From positions 62,001 through 126,000 of the forward strand of contig JAUIFE010000002.1 in the NCBI GenBank assembly GCA_030429565.1: 64,000 bases of DNA, given 5' to 3'. The position numbers and the translations under genes were made by a program. The number at the start of each line of letters is the position of its first letter. Positions within the stretch are counted from its first letter, which is position 1. This DNA comes from Holophagae bacterium (GTDB lineage Bacteria; Acidobacteriota; Holophagae; Acanthopleuribacterales; Acanthopleuribacteraceae). Shown piece after piece: positions 55,501 through 63,207 of the stretch. The notes under the pieces are model-generated. The model was not told where the DNA came from and did not search any database. It was given only the letters and a program-made list of their open reading frames with translations.

Positions 55501-55982
55501 ACGGCCAAACCTGTGACGGCGCTCAGGCCGAAGCGACCACCGAACCGATCGAGGTTTTGGAATTGCTAGAAGGATTCGCTGTTGTCGAAATCACCCGTTG
55601 GCTTGAGGAGGATTGGCTGAGCTTTGGCAGTCCTTTCCCGGTCAACTACGAATGGCAACAGCAAGGTCGCAAAACCAAACGCCTCAAGGCCGGCGCGACC
55701 CTCGACCTTTGCATCACCCTGCCAGAAGGTTACATGGTCGGCGATTTGGCCCACATTAGTCTGCCACCCGGCATTTGTCGCCGTGTGGGCGGCGGCCAAG
55801 TCCGCCGGTTCAGCGTCGACTTCGCCGGTACATCGGAAATCAAGGTTCCGGTAGTCGTCACCACCACGCAGCGCTGCATCCAACACATGCTGATCTGCGT
55901 GCGCAATATGTTCGAAGAAGAACGCGGTTCCTGTGCAGGCCTTCAAAAAGTCGCCTTAAACAGCTTCAACCTTTTGGCTTAA
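52566..55982 (+). CDS. Alpha-2-macroglobulin-like thioester protein without a signal peptide
   Basis: This 1138-residue protein has an A2M-like C-terminal half: FPESLYFGVTTVAGETEIEI, SLTVYRVQAFAMQRGDWFRR, then the thioester-type CCEQT with Cys755, Glu757 and Gln758, followed by alpha/alpha-toroid-like helices (about 770-990) and a receptor-binding-like end. The N-terminal half is a series of beta modules. A basic tract (about 478-500) directly followed by a highly acidic one (about 507-542, Asp-rich) lies where a bait region would be. Known bacterial A2M proteins are exported lipoproteins; this one begins MRNHPSRRIVDNTSQFEIK with no hydrophobic segment, so it is likely cytosolic. GGGAG precedes the ATG. 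Confidence 0.78.
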   Translation: MRNHPSRRIVDNTSQFEIKVINLSIAKKNFDAVKVGHSFIFHTPPQRAITDRMSRLLVKKAQKKHRVYPLAEGSTTVAGMTFTALPRPLGRLACLVGDRALLREDEDTLHLCAVVPGDTNDISLEIRRFGDIQERTELNFNNGLAEYQLEQPPSGSYEAVLLYNNQPLGKPFAFEVAGYQLAPLSATLAHFEIQTEAQQLNFQLNVESYQKPFHAPLLVKLTQNEQMLSQTQVKIDASGFYRGSLSMPAQAESQLVLDITPIYETSLNTQVVIPGSRGRLQPVILNEFGQNRTWSTLPQPQALAIRGGYLGEGQRLETPVLVEQTITDQPELWFLKDADDVHLVIQDLESGTFTTLALGDVAAGSKHQVALNGCAAVVTVGCFFGDQPFEGYTTFIKPNRLELELEMPEKLHPRDTLTIKLKTNQREPLPLLVWACDRRLTTPQLPDIGLAEHLRDIVNTQAEAMAQGCQNLSTPLRDRFDRFRSRPFLTKRKSAKRRTVPNTLGYGDLSDELSDDLVGVFCDDLDDDLGDVLAGSLGNEPGATLFGKNGGAPTPRELFPESLYFGVTTVAGETEIEIPLGDSLTVYRVQAFAMQRGDWFRRQQDVVVDLPVRVDLELPETVAEADQVQGKLMCHATSGDALVSLQHNGQPVSLHQDGHQVTDAIRCPAVLSFDAAPGRYQATIRDAADGTSDSVVQFVDSPGCFTSQVKHTAILTPGTRLDLENSDAVAMRVVPGFAGPTESLMEATADYSFLCCEQTAAKNLAAVLIWLTSRDPKKQHKAAHVLRKGLTRQKTMFVPGAGFSMYPDSHCFSQYYGALAVRYIWFLSSLAEVDHLPNDLRRLLAEVLACADQAGTVYEMQRCPQDIKTFYDAYAAAQAGRTREAKTWLDHRFATPAARNEALPQNHMVKHRSALAVAAATYLKLGDLRSALPLCNTVFAAQTGEGRLYSTQDSIATVLAAVELAKLADFNQPRRFVINGQTCDGAQAEATTEPIEVLELLEGFAVVEITRWLEEDWLSFGSPFPVNYEWQQQGRKTKRLKAGATLDLCITLPEGYMVGDLAHISLPPGICRRVGGGQVRRFSVDFAGTSEIKVPVVVTTTQRCIQHMLICVRNMFEEERGSCAGLQKVALNSFNLLA

Positions 55983-55988
55983 ATACAG

Positions 55989-56020
55989 AAAGCGCGCGCC
56001 GGGCAAAGGCGCGCGCTTTT
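55989..56020. terminator. Terminator between convergent genes
   Basis: AAAGCGCGCGCC (55989-56000) and GGCGCGCGCTTT (56008-56019) form a 12-bp stem ending in TTTT on the plus strand and in an A run on the other side, so it can serve both convergent genes. Confidence 0.85.
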
Positions 56021-56027
56021 AAAGAAT

Positions 56028-58073
56028 CTAGGGACAAGACCAGTTAACCAAGGCGACCAAATGCAAAATGTCCTTAGTGTTCCAATCGCCGGCGTGGGAA
56101 ATCAAATCGCTTTCGCTGAGACACACGCCGTCGAGTGAGCCGTTGAGCTGGGCGGCAAAATCGTCGAAATACAGACTGCCGCTAATCGGATCGGGCGCCG
56201 GCGTCGAGGCGCGCATGACGCCCAAACGCATGAAATCAATGTTGGCGCCACTGTTGGTGAGCGCACTGACCGGAGCCGTTTCGCCGTTAACAGCGAGGGT
56301 GACCGCGCCGGTACCGTCACCGGGATCCAGTGTAATCACCACCGCTTGCCAAGGCCCACTGAGTGGCAGCGTTTCGGAACTCGTTAGGCTGTCATCATCG
56401 TTACGCGCCATGAGCTGCAACGCAAATTGACCGCTCTCGCGCACCAAATCAACCAAAAGCCAGGGCTGTACACCCGACTCGAGTGAGCCCGCAGCGAACA
56501 CGCGCATGCGATTGTCGTTGGCCATCACCAGGTCATTGGTGCGCAGCATAAAACGACAGCGAAAGGCCTGAGCCGAATCGCCCATATCACTTTGGACGAA
56601 TGTATTGGTGGTTCCACCGGCGACCTGCAGGCCGAAACTGCCACGTAAACGCGCCGCGTTGTTGACAGCCAGTAGTTCGCCACCGCCGTGGACCGACTGG
56701 GGAAGCGGCACACTGCTGCTCCATGCCGAGGTATCACCCGACTCAAATCCGTCGGTGAAAATAGGGGTGGCGGTTTCGCGGCGAATGACACGCAACTTGC
56801 CGGCCGCGGACGTTTTGCCCACCGACTCGCTGGGCGCGCCGCCAAACACGAAGTTTCCGTCGGGCATTACGTGAAAACTCACAAACTCCCCAAAATAGGC
56901 ATCGCTAGCAGGCGTCGCGGCGGAAATGGTGTCGACATTCACGAAAAGATTTTGGTCGAGGCTAAAAACCTCAATTGCACCGGCATAGGTATTTTGCGAA
57001 ACCGTGGCACCGGTGTCACCAAGGTAAATAGAATTGTCAGGCGATGCCGCCATGCCGCCACCAAAGTAGCCACCTTCCACCGCGACCTTGGGAAGCAAGA
57101 TCTGCTGCTCATTCACCGCCCCTTGGGCACCTTCGGTGTTAAACACATAGACCTTGCCACCAATTTCTTGATCGACAGTGGCACGCGGCGCTGAAATGCA
57201 CAGCAACCCATTGCTCAGATAAGCCATGCTCTCGCCAAAAGCTGCAAACCCAATCGACGCCGCGTCAGATGGCTGGAACTGGGCGACTTGATCGAACAAG
57301 TTCTTGGTTTGGGCGCTGCGTTGGTACATATAGGCTTCACCCGTGAAGAAGGTGTCAATCGGCTCGGCCGTGGCGCCGACAAACAAGCGATCCCCTTCGA
57401 GCTGAAGGCCCAAACCGAACTCACCAAGGTTGGTGATGTCGGTCGGCAAAATGAATTGGTCACGCGTCCAGCTTGAGCCGTCAGCCGAAGAAAAAATCGC
57501 AACGGCACCGGTGGCGTCAAGGGTTTGACTGTTGCGATAACCGGTGGCACCGACCGCCAATTCAAGCCCGCCCGAGACCACGTCGAGATCCAGTGCAACC
57601 CCAAAACGGGCATCGCTAATAATGAGTTCCGCCAAGTTGACCGTCGTTAGCAGTTGGAATTGGTCGGAAGAATCACTGTTTGAATCGAAATAAATGAAAA
57701 CTTGACCGGTTTGCACCGTTCCGGTCCCGCTTTTAGCAGGTGAAGCAACATTGTTAAATGCGGCGCCGATAGCAATGAAGCGGCCGGCCTCGGTGCTGAC
57801 GGCGTCAAGACCGAAGCCAAAGGCACCGCCGCTGTTGTCGGGGTTGGTCAGGGTTTGCACGAAAGACGCCGCCCCCGCTTCAAAACGGAAAACGTGGACC
57901 TGGCCGCGAAAGTTATTGGCGCCGGTTTCACCGACAACGATGAGGTTATCGGCGGTTGCGGCACGAAAGCCGAACAAACCGCTGGTGGCGGGATTGGGTG
58001 CAGAGATGACAACTTCTTGGGCGGGCAAGAAAGCCGCCGCAAGGGCAAAGAGCAAGGAAATACCGTATCGCAT
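56028..58073 (-). CDS. Secreted FG-GAP-like propeller protein with C-terminal DW-T tail
   Basis: This 681-residue protein has a signal peptide (MRYGISLLFALAAAFLPAQ) and FG-GAP/integrin-alpha-like propeller repeats (about 20-440), with lines such as FGFRAATADNLIVVGETGAN and FGVALDLDVVSGGLELAVGA. A link IFTDGFESGDTSAWSS precedes a lectin-like jelly roll (about 455-640). The last 22 residues, with DWNTKDILHLVALVNWSCP, closely match the end of the heparinase-like lyase. It is probably a surface or extracellular binding protein. Confidence 0.82.
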   Translation of the reverse strand: MRYGISLLFALAAAFLPAQEVVISAPNPATSGLFGFRAATADNLIVVGETGANNFRGQVHVFRFEAGAASFVQTLTNPDNSGGAFGFGLDAVSTEAGRFIAIGAAFNNVASPAKSGTGTVQTGQVFIYFDSNSDSSDQFQLLTTVNLAELIISDARFGVALDLDVVSGGLELAVGATGYRNSQTLDATGAVAIFSSADGSSWTRDQFILPTDITNLGEFGLGLQLEGDRLFVGATAEPIDTFFTGEAYMYQRSAQTKNLFDQVAQFQPSDAASIGFAAFGESMAYLSNGLLCISAPRATVDQEIGGKVYVFNTEGAQGAVNEQQILLPKVAVEGGYFGGGMAASPDNSIYLGDTGATVSQNTYAGAIEVFSLDQNLFVNVDTISAATPASDAYFGEFVSFHVMPDGNFVFGGAPSESVGKTSAAGKLRVIRRETATPIFTDGFESGDTSAWSSSVPLPQSVHGGGELLAVNNAARLRGSFGLQVAGGTTNTFVQSDMGDSAQAFRCRFMLRTNDLVMANDNRMRVFAAGSLESGVQPWLLVDLVRESGQFALQLMARNDDDSLTSSETLPLSGPWQAVVITLDPGDGTGAVTLAVNGETAPVSALTNSGANIDFMRLGVMRASTPAPDPISGSLYFDDFAAQLNGSLDGVCLSESDLISHAGDWNTKDILHLVALVNWSCP

Positions 58074-58619
58074 GAGAAAACCTCTCTCGATGGCTGGACC
58101 CTAAAACCTACAGTGAGCGATTCTTGGCGACGCCTTCCCACAATCGGTTGGGCTACAACGAGTCGTAAAAATGCGCAACGTTTTTACCAGCACGCGTCCT
58201 GCGCGACCCCAGTGGCTTTTTGCAACTCATTTCGCACCAACCCTTGACATTGCCTGCGTCAAAACTTGCTGGAAGGCATTCACCCGAATCGCCCACTTTA
58301 GGTAAAAGCAACCCCGTGAACCAAAACGGGGAGACCGTTTTCACGGCTGCTAGGGTGAGGGCGAAGGTTGATCGCGTAGCCGGGTGAGCGGCGCAGCACC
58401 CGTCGCTTGAGCAGGACCGGTGGGCAAACCCATACCTGCTTGCACAACGCGCAAAGCACCAATAAGCTTTGATCAACCCCGCATTTTGTTTTTTAGAATC
58501 AGGATAGTTTTCATTCCAACAAAAAACACGCCCCAGGTAAAGACCAACCTCATGCCAAAAAACGCACGGGTTCATCGCCGGCGACGACGACCAACCCGCG
58601 CGCCGCGCAATCACCTCAA
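58074..58619. other. Intergenic region without a recognised gene
   Basis: These 546 bases separate two same-strand secreted-protein genes. A small hairpin (CCCCGT/ACGGGG near 58310-58330) is present. The 153-codon minus-strand frame here has Cys-rich, non-protein-like sequence, so I do not call it. Confidence 0.5.
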
Positions 58620-61211
58620 TTAAGGAATGAAACGCACATCCAGCTCGTCGACATAAGCATCGTTATCCGTACCGGCACGACGTGTCCCGCGTAGGTGAAT
58701 TTCAATGAAACCCGTCGCCTCCGGCACCGTCACGGTTTGCTCGAACAGGCGCCATTGCGGTTGGTCGTGCTGCAGGGGCGCGGTGGCACCGAGTTCCTGC
58801 AAGTTTTCGTCGAGAAATACCAGATTGGCTTCGGGTAAATCGTTGCCCGACCAATTGCGCAAGGCGGCTTCCAGACGAATGGCGATGCCGTTGCCAATCG
58901 CATCGGCATAGGCGCGTACATCCAAACGCTGCACCGCGTGAGCCGTTGCGGCTTCGCGACACAAACCACCAACCGCGAAGTAGCGCGAGCCGGCAAAGGG
59001 CGAAGTTCCCTGGCATTCGCCGTCGCTCAGGCTTTCCAAGTAACCTTCGCGCACGTCCCAACCGGTGATCCCCTCTTCGGCGCCACCGTTTTGCAGCAGG
59101 TTATCGGAAGGTAATGAAGGGCCACCACCAGCGGGCAACAACAGTTGTACCGCCAGGTCGTCAACGTAGCTATCGTTGTCAGTGCCGGCAAAACGCTCGC
59201 CCAGCAGCGTTACCTCAATCAACCGGGTGGCCGCCGGCAAGGTCTCAGTCGCTTGCAACAACGCCCAGCCGGCTTCCTGGCGACTGACCCGCACGCCTTC
59301 ACCAAGCACCGTTCCCTGGTCGTCCAAAAACTGCAAACCCACGCTGGGCCGGTCATTCCCCGACCAATCGGCCAGCCACACGTTGCATCGCACTTGAACC
59401 GACCCGTTGGCAATGGCCGCCGCGTAGGCGGTCACATCCAAACGCTGGGTGGCACGCGCGCGCGCCGCCTCGCGGCACAAGCCGCCAATCGCTAGGTAAC
59501 GCGCACCGCTATGCGGCGCGATGCCCTGACATTCGCCATGGGTCAACGATTCCAAATAACCTTCGTGAACCTGCCAACCTTCTGTGCCGCTTTCGCCACC
59601 GCCGTTGACCACCAAGTTCGGGGTTGTTTGCAGGTTGGGCGTGGTGAAAAACGCGTCTTGCGACCAAGGCGACCAACCCCAGCGGGCATCGCGGTAGCGC
59701 ACCTGCCACACATAAGCGCGACCGGGCGCCAGGTTATTACTGCGCCAGACGCTGAGGTCGGCGTCGGCCTGAGTATCGCGATCATAGTAAATGTTTTCAG
59801 CCCGAGTGAGGTTACCCCAAGCCTCTTCGACCACCACGCCGCTGTCGCGTTCCCGCAACAACCAATGACTCTCCAAATGCGCGTCGCCGTCGTCATCTTG
59901 GAACGGCGATGCCTTGAGGGTTACCGTCAAGTCGTCAATTTCGCCGGCGGGCGCCAAGGCCACCGGTCGCATCGGCACCCGGTTCACACCACCGATAATG
60001 AAATCATCGCGCATACTTTCGTCACTGTAACCGTAGTAGGTGTTGTCGTCACCGCCGGTGCGACGGCGCACGGCCAAGCCGGCTTCGCCCGTCGCCGTAA
60101 AGGTCAACACCGAGAAACCGTACTCGTCGTAGGACTTTTGGAAATGATCGTAGTCCTTTTGCGCGTATTCGCCCCAAAAGTCGATGTCACCGGCGGTGGT
60201 GGCTGCATTGAGCCACAAGTGCATCACATCTCGCGATTGACCACGTGAATAACCGTGGGTGTGGCCAAACAAGTGACCGGTGATTTTTCCGGTGGCGGCC
60301 GACAAGGCTTCCAACTTGGCAACGTACTCACAGGTCACCGGACTTTCGCCTGGCGGCCACAACTCCGATTCGCAGGGGTGGTGAATCGAAACAAACAGGT
60401 AATCGAGGTTGTCGTTTTGCCGCGCCTGTTCCATTTCAGCCTCAAACCAGGCGCGTTGCGCACGGTTAAGTGCGCTGTCGCGACCGTCATTGGAGTTCAA
60501 CCCGATCAGGCGAAAGTTGGCGTAGTCGAAGCGATACCACTGCTCGCGATAGGTGGCGCTGCCATTGTCGGGCAAGTCGAAATAAGTCAGAAAGTTGGTC
60601 AACGCATAGTCGTGGTTGCCAATGGCCGGAATGACCGGCACGTGCGGCAGAATCGCCTCGGCCTTCCCGAAAAATTCGTTGCGCCACTGGGTAATGCTGC
60701 CGCCACTGGTAACCAAATCGCCGGGAATAATGATCGCCGCCAAGGCTTGCGGGCATTGGTCGACCCGACCGTCGCACTCTTTGCCGATGACACCGTTTTC
60801 AATCACATCGCGAAACCGCTCCGGCCAATCGCCTTGCGAATCACTGAGCACAATGAAACGGAAATCCTCAAGCCCGTCGGCTGCCCTCGGCCAAGTCCGA
60901 AAACGATACCAGGGACTGTCACCCGCGCTGGTCGTCACGCGGTACTCGTAGTCACCGGCACTGTCGAGTTGTTGCAAAACGGCGCGGTAAACGTTGCTGC
61001 CGGAACGCACGCGCTCAGCATTTAGAGAATGCACCGCTGTCCCGCCGAGACGTCGGAATGCAACGCGCGGATCACGGTCATTAGTTTCAAACATGACCGT
61101 CATGCTCTCGGCCGAAGGGTTTTGTAAATAGGGCGCCACCAACCAGTTAGGCGCAGCCCACAGCGGCAAATAATGAAGCAATGCCGCAAAGATCAAAGCA
61201 AATCGAAACAT
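58620..61211 (-). CDS. Secreted purple-acid-phosphatase-like metallophosphoesterase with two tandem binding modules
   Basis: This 863-residue enzyme has a signal peptide (MFRFALIFAALLHYLPLWA), a fibronectin-like N-terminal domain (about 22-110) and a metallophosphatase core with all five motifs: VLSDSQGDW, IIPGDLV, AIGNHDYAL, FVSIHHPCES and FGHTHGYSR. After a fibronectin-like linker, two copies of a jelly-roll module follow (about 530-695 and 700-863). Both carry a GWxVxEGYLESL stretch, a Cys-containing GECQG, GLCREA and the end motif GTDNDxYVDxL. The modules probably bind carbohydrate. GAGGAG precedes the ATG. Confidence 0.9.
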   Translation of the reverse strand: MFRFALIFAALLHYLPLWAAPNWLVAPYLQNPSAESMTVMFETNDRDPRVAFRRLGGTAVHSLNAERVRSGSNVYRAVLQQLDSAGDYEYRVTTSAGDSPWYRFRTWPRAADGLEDFRFIVLSDSQGDWPERFRDVIENGVIGKECDGRVDQCPQALAAIIIPGDLVTSGGSITQWRNEFFGKAEAILPHVPVIPAIGNHDYALTNFLTYFDLPDNGSATYREQWYRFDYANFRLIGLNSNDGRDSALNRAQRAWFEAEMEQARQNDNLDYLFVSIHHPCESELWPPGESPVTCEYVAKLEALSAATGKITGHLFGHTHGYSRGQSRDVMHLWLNAATTAGDIDFWGEYAQKDYDHFQKSYDEYGFSVLTFTATGEAGLAVRRRTGGDDNTYYGYSDESMRDDFIIGGVNRVPMRPVALAPAGEIDDLTVTLKASPFQDDDGDAHLESHWLLRERDSGVVVEEAWGNLTRAENIYYDRDTQADADLSVWRSNNLAPGRAYVWQVRYRDARWGWSPWSQDAFFTTPNLQTTPNLVVNGGGESGTEGWQVHEGYLESLTHGECQGIAPHSGARYLAIGGLCREAARARATQRLDVTAYAAAIANGSVQVRCNVWLADWSGNDRPSVGLQFLDDQGTVLGEGVRVSRQEAGWALLQATETLPAATRLIEVTLLGERFAGTDNDSYVDDLAVQLLLPAGGGPSLPSDNLLQNGGAEEGITGWDVREGYLESLSDGECQGTSPFAGSRYFAVGGLCREAATAHAVQRLDVRAYADAIGNGIAIRLEAALRNWSGNDLPEANLVFLDENLQELGATAPLQHDQPQWRLFEQTVTVPEATGFIEIHLRGTRRAGTDNDAYVDELDVRFIP

Positions 61212-62169
61212 GAATTCTCCTCAATCGATAATGAGGAATTACCGCCTGCCCGCAATCATGCCTGCGTCGCCATCCGACCTCCGCTCACCGCAAGGGTGCG
61301 CGGAACAAGGTCGTCGTTGAAAACAGGGCGTGCCCAGCCGCCCGAGGGGAGACTTGGACACGAAAGGGTAGATCTTTCCAGGGAGTCACATGCAGCCAAA
61401 CCACGGAACAGCGGTGGCCACCACACCGAATGTCGGCAGTGAAGAAAAGCCCGCGATCGAGGCCGATCATGAACGGGTCGTTTTAGGCGAACAAACAAAT
61501 CGTAAACCGCGAAAAAGCAACAAGTTCGCCAAAATTTCGCACGAGATGCAGACAGGGGAATTCCGAAGCAAAGTAGTAGCATTCCCACCTGGCAAAGGCG
61601 AGTGAGCTTTCGGTCAATCAAGGTGAGACCGAGGTCACGGCATCACCGTTTCCTCATGGCACCGGCATACGAGGGGCCTGTTATCGCACAAAAGCGTGGC
61701 AAACACGCGATCGACACCGACCAAAACCTCACAAAAAACAGCGCGATACGGTGTTCACTCAAGCCGGTATGCCGTCGCAAACACCGAGCCAAGCGCGCAA
61801 AAGACAAAATCTCGCAAGCGTTTGATACGAGTGATTATGTGGGAGACATGAAAATCCCATCGCAAAAAAAGAGTTGCCTCCACAAGGTGATTCTTGCTAC
61901 AACGGTCATTCTTTGCAGCGCTTTTTCGCGATGCACCGTTTTATCGATTTATTAAAGCACGCCTATCCGTGCGACAGTTTTGCCTTAACAACCACCGGCA
62001 AACAACCCTATCTTATTCATATCAATACAGTTACTTAATAAAGTCAATACCATTTCAGCGTTGAGCTTCTCTTTCTAGTTCTTGTAATCTCACCCTTCCT
62101 GCAGCAAACACGCGGCATTTTAGCAGCGCCGCGTAAATCACTTTTGCTGTGGTAATTTCGAGAGGCTGT
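61212..62169. other. 958-base region with only doubtful small ORFs
   Basis: There is no recognisable gene. Three small frames (61390-61605, 61602-61955 and its inner ATG at 61848) have plausible ribosome-binding sites but no similarity or convincing composition. Confidence 0.45.
61848..61955 (+). CDS. Possible 35-residue hydrophobic peptide
   Basis: A GGGAG motif precedes an ATG that opens MKIPSQKKSCLHKVILATTV, a basic start followed by a hydrophobic stretch, ending after 35 residues. This could be a small membrane or exported peptide or a chance frame; it has no lipobox. Confidence 0.2.
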   Translation: MKIPSQKKSCLHKVILATTVILCSAFSRCTVLSIY

Positions 62170-63207
62170 ATGACTGAATCCCTCAACCTGACACCCTTTT
62201 TGGACCGTAGTTTTATGACCGCCGACAAAGACGGTGACCCCTACCTCACCACCGTCCTTGCCGCAACCTTTGACCTTCCCCGCAGCGGCGAAAACCACCT
62301 GGTGCCAACTGCCAATCAAAGTGAAATTGCCGATCAGGAGACTTGGTTTGGCGATCCCGGTATTGGCCCCTTGCGCGGCGATACGCAAGCCGTAATCGGT
62401 CGACCCGGTACCGATATCGTACTCAATGGTTTTGCACGCACACCTAACGCCGAACCCCTGGCCTACTTGGACACACGCCTGTGTGTCGGCGCGCTTGAAC
62501 AGCGCGTGCGCGTTTTTGGCAAACGCAACTGGGTCAACGGTCTTTGGGGGTTTCGGCCCAGTGAACCCGAACCTTTCCATGAATTCCCGCTCCGCTATGA
62601 ATACGCCTTCGGCGGCACCTGCCCGGTGGCCGTCGCCAATTCGGCCGACGACGTTTTTGAGGTTCGCAATCCCATCGGCATGGGTTTTTACACAGATAAA
62701 ACAGCCGCGTACAACCAGCCGCTCCCACACCTCGAGGACCCCACCCAACCGATCACCAACCATCTGGACCGCCCGCAACCGGCCGGCTATGGTTTGATCG
62801 CCCGTTCTTGGGAGCCCCGTTTGAGTTTGGCGGGCACCTATGACGCCCGCTGGCAACGGCAACGCGCCCCGCTGTGGCCCGAAGATTTTAAGATGCGCTT
62901 CTTTCATGCCGCCCACCCCAATCTCTGTTCGGCCAACCCCTTGCGCGGCGATGAAACAGTCTTACTGGAAGGCTTTGCCCACGAAGGCCCGAGCCGGTTC
63001 CATCTTCCTGGCCATCAACCTAGATCCAGCGCATTTTTCGGCGAAAAACGCGAAAGCCAGAACATGGTGCTAGATGGCTTGTATTTCGACACCGAGGCGG
63101 GCTTACTGCAAATGGTGTGGCGTGCCTCCTTCCCAATCCGTGATCGCGTTTACCAAGTCCAAAAGGTTCAGTACCGCTTGTGCGAGCCTTGGGAGACGGC
63201 GGCATGA
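62170..63207 (+). CDS. DUF2169-family type VI secretion accessory protein
   Basis: This 345-residue cytosolic protein matches the DUF2169 pattern, with LNLTPFLDRSFMTADKDGDP at the start, EFPLRYEYAFGG, NPIGMGFY and FKMRFFHAAHPNLCSANPLRG. The family is found beside vgrG and PAAR genes, where members act as adaptors that load effectors on the type VI spike. GAGG precedes the ATG; a frame opening seven codons earlier lacks a ribosome-binding site. It overlaps the next gene by ATGA, so the two are translationally coupled. Confidence 0.86.
   Translation: MTESLNLTPFLDRSFMTADKDGDPYLTTVLAATFDLPRSGENHLVPTANQSEIADQETWFGDPGIGPLRGDTQAVIGRPGTDIVLNGFARTPNAEPLAYLDTRLCVGALEQRVRVFGKRNWVNGLWGFRPSEPEPFHEFPLRYEYAFGGTCPVAVANSADDVFEVRNPIGMGFYTDKTAAYNQPLPHLEDPTQPITNHLDRPQPAGYGLIARSWEPRLSLAGTYDARWQRQRAPLWPEDFKMRFFHAAHPNLCSANPLRGDETVLLEGFAHEGPSRFHLPGHQPRSSAFFGEKRESQNMVLDGLYFDTEAGLLQMVWRASFPIRDRVYQVQKVQYRLCEPWETAA

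Noticed and set aside
58153..58614. A 153-codon minus-strand frame
   Set aside because: The Cys- and Trp-rich product lacks secondary-structure rhythm and has no plausible start signal.
59511..61025. Two long plus-strand frames (about 245 and 256 codons)
   Set aside because: Both are antisense to the metallophosphoesterase, which carries all five metal-site motifs.
61390..61955. Two overlapping small frames with a GTGA junction, looking like a coupled operon
   Set aside because: Both products are low-complexity and basic with no recognisable pattern; the overlap could easily arise by chance, so only the inner 35-residue peptide is listed, at low confidence.
62044..62916. A 290-codon minus-strand open frame
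   Set aside because: It lies opposite the DUF2169 gene, whose protein matches its family; the antisense frame has no domain or ribosome-binding site and is a codon-bias shadow.
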